Below, one piece after another: positions 1 through 7,248 of a DNA stretch of 25,710 bases; positions within the stretch are counted from its first letter, which is position 1, and every line of letters starts with the position of its first letter. Position numbers and translations under genes: made by a program. The notes under the pieces are model-generated. The model worked only from the letters and a program-made list of their open reading frames with translations, made no database searches and was not told where the DNA came from. Source of the stretch: Acidobacteriota bacterium (GTDB lineage Bacteria > Acidobacteriota > Terriglobia > Terriglobales > Acidobacteriaceae); assembly GCA_021780095.1 (NCBI GenBank), contig JAJXZK010000308.1, positions 1-25,710 on the forward strand. The letters are read 5' to 3'.

Positions 1-127
1 ACTTATTTAATTAAGCAGCAAGTGCTAGTTGATTGTTAGCAATTGTGTTTTTGTAAGCGATTACGGGTGCCCACCCCCCGGCATGCCTCTCTACCGCAAA
101 CGATCCCGTCGAAACCGTGACGCCCCC
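1..127 (-). ncRNA. ssrA: tmRNA (transfer-messenger RNA), 5' part, cut by window edge
   Basis: tmRNA rescues stalled ribosomes and tags the unfinished protein for proteolysis. Read on the minus strand from 127, the sequence opens with GGGGGCG, the 5' strand of the acceptor stem, and then TCAC and GGTTTCGACGGG, the hallmark tmRNA 5' motif. A GC-rich block around 90-60 fits pseudoknot 1. The tag reading frame then begins at a GCT resume codon (40-38) and encodes ANNQLALAA, with a TAA stop at 13-11 followed by TTAA. With the alanine carried by tmRNA itself, the tag would be AANNQLALAA. The remaining pseudoknots and the tRNA-like 3' end lie beyond position 1. The 5' end is placed at the first G of the acceptor and could be off by a base or so. 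I see no convincing promoter upstream. Confidence 0.93.
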
Positions 128-167
128 TTTTCGGGTAGCCCAGGCCCATACGATGCAGCCCAGACCG

Positions 168-184
168 GAATGCTCGCAGCATTC
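168..184. repeat. Perfect 7-3-7 inverted repeat upstream of ssrA
   Basis: GAATGCT and AGCATTC flank a CGC spacer. The repeat lies about 41-57 bp upstream of the ssrA 5' end and about 200 bp upstream of the methylase start. No T-run follows on either strand, so a terminator is unlikely; it could be an operator or chance. The rest of 128-386 shows no convincing gene, only the ribosome-binding site AGAGGG just before the ATG at 387. Confidence 0.35.
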
Positions 185-386
185 AAATACCCCCTCCATT
201 CTACGCCGAAATCAAGCGAAATTCTCACCGCACTTCCGCTCGTCGGCTTTACGCCCATGCAATCCGCACTCCATGAGGTGACGAAATTTTTTTTCGCCGA
301 AGATAACCATCGATACCGCTAACGCAAACTCACCCCACTCTTCTTGCGATCCTGCAACAACTTCCGAAGTATGATAGAGGGCAACC

Positions 387-2954
387 ATGTCAGAAGCCAC
401 CCTGCTGCACTGTCCGATTCGAGGAAGTCTCAACGTTCGGCAGCGGGCAGCCAATCCGCTTACATTCACAGAAGAGAAGCAGCGCATTGATGCAGTTCGC
501 TATCTGATCAATCGTCAATATCCAAAAGAAAATTTTGGGATTGAAACTACACTCTTCAAGATCGGGAACGCAGGGCGGAACTCCTTTCGCACAGATTTTG
601 CCATCTACGATCAAGCGTTTGATGACTTGCGTGGTCTTACTCTCGCTCGGCGGCTCGAGCACGTCCGCCTCTTGGCCGAGATTAAGCGCGACAATAGCAC
701 TGCGGAGATGGCTAAGGCCACGCAAGTACGCGCTGCCTTACAACTTATACCCGACCTCGATGCGCTTGGAGTGTATTGGGACGACATAGAGCAAAGATTT
801 CTGTATCGTCGCATCGAAGGAAAGCGATCGATTATCCAAGATGCGCCTATCAGCAAAATCCCTACCTGGGGCTCGGGTATTGGCTCAACGAAGTTGTCAT
901 ATGATGACTTGGAGCCCGCGAAGGATCTGATACGTACTTTCGATGAAATCGAAGACGCATTCCATGCGTACATAGTTGACAAGTCAGAGCGGTACACGAT
1001 GATTCAGCAACTTCTTCTACTCAAAATCCATGACGAGGGCACTCATCGCGACGGACGTAAAAGGAACCAACCACTCGATTTCCAAGACTATACCCTGGAG
1101 GCGATATCTGACTCAGAAGTGCTCCGGCGGATGAATGATGCCCTCGGCCGCGCCGCCGGGCACTATAACGTCTACCTGCCTCACGGAAAACGCATTGGGG
1201 AAAAGTTCAACTGCAATGCGGAGGTGTTGCGAAACGCCACCAAACTTCTGGCTCCAATCAATATTCTCGGGTCGAAGACGCAGATTATTCAACAGTTCTA
1301 TATGCGGTTCGCAAAAAGTCTTTACAAATGGGATTTGGCTCAGTACTTTACTCCCCATGAAGTTATTGACTTCATCGTGGATTTGACGAATCCAGTAGCA
1401 GGCGAGCATGTTCACGATCCGGCATGTGGCAGCGCCGATTTCTTGATCAGTGCGTTTCGACGGATAGGACCATCAACGGAAAATTGTGTATGGGGTGCTG
1501 ATAATAGCGAACAGGCCGTCCAGATCAGCATTCTTAACATGGTTCTTAACGGCGACGGCAAGACACAAATCAAGCACCAAGATAGCCTCAGTGTTTACAC
1601 GGCCGCATCGCAACAATTCTCGGTGGTGCTCTGTAATCCTCCATTCGGGACAAAGATCGTGGAGAAGCGGTTCGAGGTGTTGCGTAAGTTCGATATGGGC
1701 CGCCAGTGGATTCGTGACGCGGTCGGCGTTTCGGCCACCGAGAAAGTGCGGGATACCCAACAGACTGGCATCTTATTCGCAGAATTATGTGTGCGCCTAA
1801 CCAAACCCGGCGGTCGGGTTGGCATCATTCTTCCAAATGGATATCTTGGGAACTCTGGTGTCGAATACACTGCGCTCAGGGAGTGGCTATTGCGGCATAC
1901 TCGGCTTGTTTGCATAGTGGCGTTCCCCCGTTTCACTTTCAAGAAATCGGGCGCGGACGTAAGCGCGTCCGTTGTCGTGTTAGAGAAGCGAGAGAAGCCG
2001 CTCTCGGGTGCTTCAGAAGACACGAATTATGTCTTTTTTTCAGGAAATATTGAATCCGTAGGGTGGCGCGCTGGCGACAAGAAATCAGTTCCCCTGTATT
2101 TACGGGACCAAACGTCGGGTGCGCTTATCCTTGATGAATCAAACGATCCAATTTTGGACGCTGACTTCAGTCAAGTGTTGAATAACCTACTTTCTTCACC
2201 AGCGGCGGATTGTTTTCCGTGGATTCTAGAGGATCGTGACGCGTCAACTAACGTTCACCAGACTCAAGGAGTAGATATAGCTGATGTGGTAGATTCTCCA
2301 AACCTAAATCTCGATCCCAAACGTCATTCGAGCAAATTCAAAGAGCTGAGGAGTCGGATTGAAAGACATCCATACTTCAGGCTTGGCGATATTCTTGAGG
2401 TTGTCTCTCAGAAACGTCTGAAACTAATTCCCAGTAAAACGTACAAGTATGTGGAGATTGAGAATGTCGGAATTGGTGAATTTGACTTTGCCGAACTCAA
2501 GGGCTGGGAGCTGCCTGATAGGGCCCGCCTAGCCGCCGACGCAGGAGACGTTTTTATCGCGCATCTCTGGAGTAGCGCTGGAAAATGGTTCGTGGCTGCT
2601 GGAAATTGCGCAGACATAGTCGTCACAAATGGATTTGCACGATTTAAATTCAAGGAAAGAACGATAGGAGCTCGTGCCGATTTATTTGTCGGACTATGTT
2701 CAGAAGCATTCCGCGTGCAGATTCGGGCGCTATCTACAGGTTCAGATGGGTTAGCCGAGATTAGTGATCCGGATTTGCTTAGCATCGTCTTGCCTAAACG
2801 TCTAAAAGACGAAGAACGAGCTAACGTGGAAAAGCAAATAGACACATTGCTGAGTGGAAATTCGCGCTTTGAAAAATTTGCTAAGTCCGTTGCCGAAGGT
2901 GTCCAGGATTTCCCCTCTCCGACTAAACGCAAGAGTCACTGCGCCTTGGTTTAA
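387..2954 (+). CDS. Single-chain restriction-modification enzyme (nuclease + N6-adenine methylase + target-recognition domain)
   Basis: Predicted to methylate adenine at a specific DNA site and to cut unmodified DNA. Residues about 30-140 look like an HsdR-N type PD-(D/E)xK nuclease, with D70 in RTDFAIYD and E98/K100 in LLAEIKRDN. Residues about 200-330 resemble the HsdM helical region and end in QYFTP (319-323). AdoMet motif I is DPACGSADFL from D344, with AD where family members usually have GG or GS. Catalytic motif IV is NPPFG from N417. From H661 (HPYFRLGDI) the C-terminus looks like one HsdS target-recognition domain. No helicase is present, so the layout is type IIG-like, as in R-M-S fusions such as AloI but shorter and with one recognition domain. 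AGAGGG lies 5 nt before the ATG. The gene is AT-richer than its neighbours (the 2281-2340 stretch is about 42% GC), which suggests transfer. A partner subunit outside the window cannot be excluded. Confidence 0.85.
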   Translation: MSEATLLHCPIRGSLNVRQRAANPLTFTEEKQRIDAVRYLINRQYPKENFGIETTLFKIGNAGRNSFRTDFAIYDQAFDDLRGLTLARRLEHVRLLAEIKRDNSTAEMAKATQVRAALQLIPDLDALGVYWDDIEQRFLYRRIEGKRSIIQDAPISKIPTWGSGIGSTKLSYDDLEPAKDLIRTFDEIEDAFHAYIVDKSERYTMIQQLLLLKIHDEGTHRDGRKRNQPLDFQDYTLEAISDSEVLRRMNDALGRAAGHYNVYLPHGKRIGEKFNCNAEVLRNATKLLAPINILGSKTQIIQQFYMRFAKSLYKWDLAQYFTPHEVIDFIVDLTNPVAGEHVHDPACGSADFLISAFRRIGPSTENCVWGADNSEQAVQISILNMVLNGDGKTQIKHQDSLSVYTAASQQFSVVLCNPPFGTKIVEKRFEVLRKFDMGRQWIRDAVGVSATEKVRDTQQTGILFAELCVRLTKPGGRVGIILPNGYLGNSGVEYTALREWLLRHTRLVCIVAFPRFTFKKSGADVSASVVVLEKREKPLSGASEDTNYVFFSGNIESVGWRAGDKKSVPLYLRDQTSGALILDESNDPILDADFSQVLNNLLSSPAADCFPWILEDRDASTNVHQTQGVDIADVVDSPNLNLDPKRHSSKFKELRSRIERHPYFRLGDILEVVSQKRLKLIPSKTYKYVEIENVGIGEFDFAELKGWELPDRARLAADAGDVFIAHLWSSAGKWFVAAGNCADIVVTNGFARFKFKERTIGARADLFVGLCSEAFRVQIRALSTGSDGLAEISDPDLLSIVLPKRLKDEERANVEKQIDTLLSGNSRFEKFAKSVAEGVQDFPSPTKRKSHCALV

Positions 2955-2958
2955 AGTA

Positions 2959-3097
2959 ATGCCACGACGAAGAAGAAATTCTTTCCGAACAGCAGATTCA
3001 TCTGATCGCGAAGGCACTGGCTGATCCGCGACGCCATGACATTTTGTAGCAAATTGGCGTCAGCAAAGACACTGCCTCCTGCACCGACGCGCCAGCA
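2959..3097 (+). pseudogene. Remnant of an ArsR-family HTH regulator
   Basis: From 2987 one frame reads EQQIHLIAKALADPRRHDIL, the characteristic first helices of ArsR-type winged-helix repressors. A TAG at 3047 interrupts it where the family has K or Q. After the stop, the frame resumes with QIGVSKDTASCTD, again ArsR-like. Homology fades before the opposing sulfatase gene ends at 3098. The ATG at 2959 is in another frame, so the N-terminus also appears frameshifted. No wing region and no full-length frame remain. I read it as a decayed gene left between the methylase and the sulfatase; its former target is unknown. No alignment was run. Confidence 0.6.
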
Positions 3098-4666
3098 TTA
3101 TTTTGGTCGCGTCGCGTGGACCATCGGCAAGCCAGTGTCATAGTCCAGTTCGCGCGGTAGGTAGCCATCGCTCTTCCGCTGGCGCGTCATGCCGGCATTC
3201 TTCCATGTCTCAGGAAAATCCGGTCGCCACGGTCGATTGCCCCAGTAGTAGCCGCGGAAGGGATCGCGCGACACATTCATCCAGTTCAGCAGCTTGTCGT
3301 GCAGGTCATTGCGGATGGCGGCGTGCTCGGCGGAATCGATCAGGTTATTCAACTCGCCGGGATCGGTTTCGAGATCGTACAACTCATCGGTCGTGACCAG
3401 GTGAATGGACAGCTTATAGCGATCGTTGCGCACGCAGCGGATGGGCTGGTAGGCGCCGAATCCGTCGTGGTCCACTTCGTAGCGTCCCCACTCGATAAAA
3501 ACTTCTGAGTGCGGCGCGACGGTCGGATCGCGATACGTCGCCAGCATGGTCGTGCCTTCCATCGTCTTTGGAACCTGCAAGCCAAAATAATCCATGATGG
3601 TTCCGCTCAGGTCGATGTGCGATGTAAGGTGCGGGCACACTGCACCCTCGGGTGACACGCCCGGCCACTTGACGATATAAGGAATTCGCGTGATCTCCTC
3701 ATACATCGCCGGACCCTTATCCTGCAGGCGATGCGATTCGAGAAACACGCCATGATCGGCGGTATAAAGCACCATCGCATCCGGCGCGCTCACTTCCATT
3801 TCCTTCATCACGCGGCCAATCTCATCGTCGACAAAAGTGTGCGAGCCAAAAAATTGATGCGCCTCGATAGGCGGCTGCTTGCCATGCAGCGTTCCCAGGC
3901 TGTCGGCCCAAATCCTCTGCTCGGCAGGCTTGGTCGTCAGCGGATCGTCGACGTTCGGCGAGCTGGGAAAAATAAATCCGCGATAGCTGTCGGAGTATTC
4001 CTTCGGGCAAAGGCACGGTCCGTGCGGCTCATCGAAGGCCAGCACGAGCAGATAATCCTGACCCTTGTGCTTGGCGAGAAAATCGATGGCGCGATTGGCG
4101 CAGCGATGCCCGTAGCACATGTCGGCAGTCCAGGTGGGATCGTTGCCTGTGCTGGATTTTCGGGATCGCACGCGATCGGCCGGCGACAACTCCATCAGGT
4201 AATCCCGCATGTCATACCAGTACGCAGGGTCCCAGCCTGGTGCAGGGCGTCCGGTGCCGAAGTAGTCGAAGCCGTCGCAGTGCCATTTGCCGACGAAAGC
4301 CGCATGCACGCCACGATCATGCAGATGCTGGCCGAGCGTGTGGACCGTATCGCCCAACGGCATACTGTTTCCCCACACGCCGTTGGTATGTGGAAACAGC
4401 CCCGTCCAAATGGCAGATCGCGCCGGAGCACACACCGGCTGGCAATTGTAAGCTTTGTCGAAGCGAATGCCTTGTGCGGCGAGGCGATCGAGGTTTGGCG
4501 TTCTCAACCCTGTATTGCGGTAGCAGTTCAACATGTCCGCCCGCACCGACTCGCCCAGAATGATGACTGCTTGCCGAGGTTTTTTCGTCTGGCTGAGTGC
4601 CGCTGTATCTATCAAGGATGCGGCGCCGACAGCGCCCGCAGTTTTCAAAAGCTCTCTGCGATTCAT
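3098..4666 (-). CDS. Tat-exported type I sulfatase (formylglycine-dependent)
   Basis: Hydrolyses a sulfate ester, probably of a polysaccharide or aryl compound, outside the cytoplasm. The start is taken at 4666 (MNRRELLKTAGAVGAASL), because this opens directly on a twin-arginine signal; an in-frame ATG at 4705 would bury it. The predicted protein is 522 aa. CAPAR with C79 is the CxPxR motif in which Cys becomes formylglycine. YTADHGVF supplies metal ligands in the C-terminal half. In the first metal motif the sequence is LGESVRAD, with Glu-Ser where most sulfatases have Asp-Asp. Activation needs a formylglycine-generating enzyme, not seen here. It diverges from the sulfatase-TPR gene across a 253-bp gap that includes a TCTCGCGAGA palindrome (4751-4760). 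The substrate cannot be read from the sequence. Confidence 0.9.
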   Translation of the reverse strand: MNRRELLKTAGAVGAASLIDTAALSQTKKPRQAVIILGESVRADMLNCYRNTGLRTPNLDRLAAQGIRFDKAYNCQPVCAPARSAIWTGLFPHTNGVWGNSMPLGDTVHTLGQHLHDRGVHAAFVGKWHCDGFDYFGTGRPAPGWDPAYWYDMRDYLMELSPADRVRSRKSSTGNDPTWTADMCYGHRCANRAIDFLAKHKGQDYLLVLAFDEPHGPCLCPKEYSDSYRGFIFPSSPNVDDPLTTKPAEQRIWADSLGTLHGKQPPIEAHQFFGSHTFVDDEIGRVMKEMEVSAPDAMVLYTADHGVFLESHRLQDKGPAMYEEITRIPYIVKWPGVSPEGAVCPHLTSHIDLSGTIMDYFGLQVPKTMEGTTMLATYRDPTVAPHSEVFIEWGRYEVDHDGFGAYQPIRCVRNDRYKLSIHLVTTDELYDLETDPGELNNLIDSAEHAAIRNDLHDKLLNWMNVSRDPFRGYYWGNRPWRPDFPETWKNAGMTRQRKSDGYLPRELDYDTGLPMVHATRPK

Positions 4667-4919
4667 GATTCGTCTCAGTGAATCATGTAGAAAATAAAAT
4701 AACAAGCAATACCGCGGCCTCCGGCCGCTGCGCGACGCGAAATCAATATTTCTCGCGAGACGCGCGTAATTTTGTGCTGACGTGAATACACTGCGTCCAT
4801 AACTATCGGCAAAGGGTTTCGCAATCCCATGGCATTAAAGTTCCATTTGCGCTTGGGCGGGGGATTAGGGGATGCTGGAGGAAGCCAGCCACTGCTGTTT
4901 TTGACGGAGAAAGAAGTCC

Positions 4920-7016
4920 ATGCGGTTCCGGACGCGACACGTGTTTCTCGTTGGTTGCTGCACGGTTGCGTCGCTAGCGGCGACGTCATGTAAATCGTCA
5001 GAGAAACAAGCAACTCCGGCAACCACAGAAATTTCTCCGTCGATGCGATCTTCGCAATCGGCCACGTCCAAGTCGAGCGGCGTGATGAAGCCGACGAATA
5101 TTGTGTTCATTACTCTCGACACGGTGCGAGCGGACCACCTGCACTGCTACGGCAACTCGAAAACCAAAACCCCCAATATCGACGCTTTGGCGAAAAGCGG
5201 AGTGCTGTTTGAAACGGCGGTCACTCAGGCGCCGTTGACGTTGCCTTCCCACGCCAGCATGTTTACCGGAACCAATCCCAATGTGCATCACGTGCGCGAC
5301 ACGGGCGGATTTGTGCTGCAACCTTCCTCCGTCACAATGGCGACCATCTTGCGCAACCACGGGTGGAATACGGCGGCCTTCGTCGGCGCGGTGGTATTGA
5401 AGCGCGCTTTCGGATTCAACCAGGGCTTCTCAATGTACGACGACCTCATGCCGGGGGGCTCCGGTGGAGAAGGCATGATGCGGAATGCCGGCGCCACGGT
5501 GGATCACGGATTGGCATGGCTGAACTCGCAGCCTACGCAATCTTCGCAGCCGTTCTTTGTGTGGTTGCATTTTTATGATGCGCACCAGCCGTACGTTCCA
5601 CCGCCGGCAGAATTTCAACGTCAATATCCGGGCGATACCTACGACGCGGAAATCGCCTACATGGATCAGCAGATTGGGCGCTTCGTGAACTCGGTCAAGA
5701 AGAGATCGTCCACGCAGAATACCTTGTTCGTCGTGCTATCCGATCATGGTGAGAGCCTCGGAGATCATGGCGAATATCAGCATGGAGTTTTTTTGTATGA
5801 CTCCACGCTGCGCATTGCGTGGGTGATGGCTGGGCCCGGCATTCCCGCTGGTGTTCGCGTTTGGCAACAGGCACGCACCGTCGATCTGCTGCCAACGGTT
5901 CTGGATTTGCTGGGTGGCAAGGCGTCTCCCGGAGTGCAGGGAACCAGCCTGATTCCGGCCTTCACCGGTAAGCCGGTGGCGACAGAATATTCCTACGAAG
6001 AGACCATGTATCCGAAGTTCATCATGAATTGGGCTTCGCTGCGCGGTATCCACACTGCCGAGTGGATGTATGTTCGCGCCCCCAAACCGGAATTGTACGA
6101 TTTGAAAAATGATCCGGCCGAGTTGCACAACGTAATCGAAGCGCACCCCAAGGAGTATCGCGAACTGGACCAGCAACTGAAGCTGCTGATCGGCAACAAC
6201 GACGCCGAGCAAGTGGTCTCGCAGCAGATGGACGCGCAGACAATGGAGAAGTTGCGCTCGTTGGGATATCTGGGGGGATCATCACAGCAGTCGGCGAGTT
6301 TGGACAGCACGGGCGCCGATCCAAAGGACCAGGTGGAGATTCTGAAGTTGTTGCATCAGGCGAAGGACACGCCGGCGGACGAGATGTCTTCTTCGCGCAG
6401 GATTGAGTTATACCGCAAGGCGCTGGCGAAAGATCCGTCGAATCCTGCCCTCTATTACGCGCTTGGCGATGAATATCAGAGGACGGGCCAGAATGAAGCC
6501 AACCTGCAACTCTGTCTCGAGGCCCTCCATCATGGCGTGACCGGGCCGATGATTCTGTCGCGACTGGGGCAGCTCTACCTGAGCCGAGGGGACGCGAAAC
6601 AGGCGATCGCATATTATGAGCCGGCGGTGAAGATGGATCCGACAGATATTGGAACCATCGATGGCCTTGGGTCCGCGTATTCCGCGAATGGGCAACTGGC
6701 GGAAGCGACCGCAGAATTTCAACGAGTGCTTGCCGTCGAGCCCTATATCCCTGCCTACAACGGGTTGGGATTGGTGTCGGTGAAGCAGCATGATTTCATC
6801 ACTGCGAGGCAGAATTTTGAGCGTGCCATTCAAATTGATCCCAAGGACGCGCAGTCGCAATTGAATCTAGGCGTGTTGTGCATGCAGACGGGCGATGCTC
6901 CGTGCGGCAGAACGGCCTTCCATGCATTTCTAGCGAATGCGTCGCCGATGCAATATCGCGACATGATTCCGCGGGTGCAATACGCCTTGCGAACGGTGCT
7001 GGCCCCGAAGCCGTAA
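4920..7016 (+). CDS. Lipoprotein: sulfatase-fold hydrolase fused to TPR repeats
   Basis: A 698-aa envelope protein. Residues 1-24 form a signal peptide ending in AATSC, a plausible lipobox with C24 lipidated. Residues about 58-400 carry the alkaline phosphatase/sulfatase fold: FITLDTVRAD (D67) and SDHGESLGDHGEY are metal motifs. The nucleophile position reads TLPSH (T107), not CxPxR, so a formylglycine sulfatase is unlikely; a Thr-dependent phosphatase, phosphodiesterase or transferase is more probable. Residues about 488-690 hold roughly five TPR units, for example ALYYALGDEYQRTGQ and PAYNGLGLVSVKQ, suited to protein docking. GGAG and AGAAG lie upstream of the ATG. It diverges from the Cys-type sulfatase. 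Such fusions are familiar in Acidobacteriota genomes but I know no assigned substrate. Confidence 0.88.
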   Translation: MRFRTRHVFLVGCCTVASLAATSCKSSEKQATPATTEISPSMRSSQSATSKSSGVMKPTNIVFITLDTVRADHLHCYGNSKTKTPNIDALAKSGVLFETAVTQAPLTLPSHASMFTGTNPNVHHVRDTGGFVLQPSSVTMATILRNHGWNTAAFVGAVVLKRAFGFNQGFSMYDDLMPGGSGGEGMMRNAGATVDHGLAWLNSQPTQSSQPFFVWLHFYDAHQPYVPPPAEFQRQYPGDTYDAEIAYMDQQIGRFVNSVKKRSSTQNTLFVVLSDHGESLGDHGEYQHGVFLYDSTLRIAWVMAGPGIPAGVRVWQQARTVDLLPTVLDLLGGKASPGVQGTSLIPAFTGKPVATEYSYEETMYPKFIMNWASLRGIHTAEWMYVRAPKPELYDLKNDPAELHNVIEAHPKEYRELDQQLKLLIGNNDAEQVVSQQMDAQTMEKLRSLGYLGGSSQQSASLDSTGADPKDQVEILKLLHQAKDTPADEMSSSRRIELYRKALAKDPSNPALYYALGDEYQRTGQNEANLQLCLEALHHGVTGPMILSRLGQLYLSRGDAKQAIAYYEPAVKMDPTDIGTIDGLGSAYSANGQLAEATAEFQRVLAVEPYIPAYNGLGLVSVKQHDFITARQNFERAIQIDPKDAQSQLNLGVLCMQTGDAPCGRTAFHAFLANASPMQYRDMIPRVQYALRTVLAPKP

Positions 7017-7031
7017 GCTCACGGAAAATCG

Positions 7032-7046
7032 GCGCAAAAATTGCGC
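7032..7046. repeat. Short hairpin GCGCAA-AAA-TTGCGC after the sulfatase-TPR gene
   Basis: A perfect 6-bp stem with a 3-nt loop begins 15 nt after the stop codon of the plus-strand gene. No U-run follows, so it is at best a weak 3' hairpin and not a proven terminator. Confidence 0.3.
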
Positions 7047-7067
7047 AGCATCGGCTCCCCAAAATAT

Positions 7068-7113
7068 AGTTGCCTTGGCAACTAAAACTATCAATATGGT
7101 TGCTAAGGCAACT
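7068..7113. promoter_or_regulatory. Tandem palindromic operator-like sites, 30 bp centre to centre
   Basis: Site 1 (7068-7083) is AGTTGCCTTGGCAACT, a perfect palindrome. Site 2 (7098-7113) is GGTTGCTAAGGCAACT, with GTTGC/GCAAC arms. Their centres are 30 bp apart, about three helical turns, as expected for two dimers on one face of the DNA. AAAACT (7084-7089) and AGTTTT (7114-7119) add an outer inverted pair. The GTTGC-N4-GCAAC pattern resembles MarR-family operators; that assignment is inference. The sites lie between the 3' ends of two convergent genes, so no obvious promoter target exists. Confidence 0.5.
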
Positions 7114-7164
7114 AGTTTTACCCTAAGTGGGTTCGCTGATTATTCGCCTGGACGCGGTGATGGC

Positions 7165-7197
7165 AAAAAGAAAGGCCGCATACTTTCGTATACGGCC
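7165..7197 (-). terminator. Intrinsic terminator of the 990-aa FG-GAP gene
   Basis: On the minus strand GGCCGTATAC, loop GAAA, then GTATGCGGCC form a 10-bp stem with one G-U pair and a stable GNRA-type tetraloop. TTTCTTTTT (7173-7165) follows directly. It starts about 50 nt beyond the stop codon at 7249. Confidence 0.88.
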
Positions 7198-7248
7198 TTG
7201 GTTCGTGCGGGAAATTCATCGACGGATTCGTTTCTCCCGCTGCGATGA

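Noticed and set aside
11..199. 62-aa minus-strand ORF
   Set aside because: It overlaps the tmRNA; its last residues are the tmRNA tag and the rest is not translated as an independent gene.
3731..4681. 316-aa plus-strand ORF
   Set aside because: Antisense shadow of the sulfatase gene, which has clear catalytic motifs on the minus strand.
7165..7197. Hairpin as part of a CRISPR or repeat array
   Set aside because: Single copy, with a GAAA loop and T-run that fit a terminator; no spaced repeats occur in the window.
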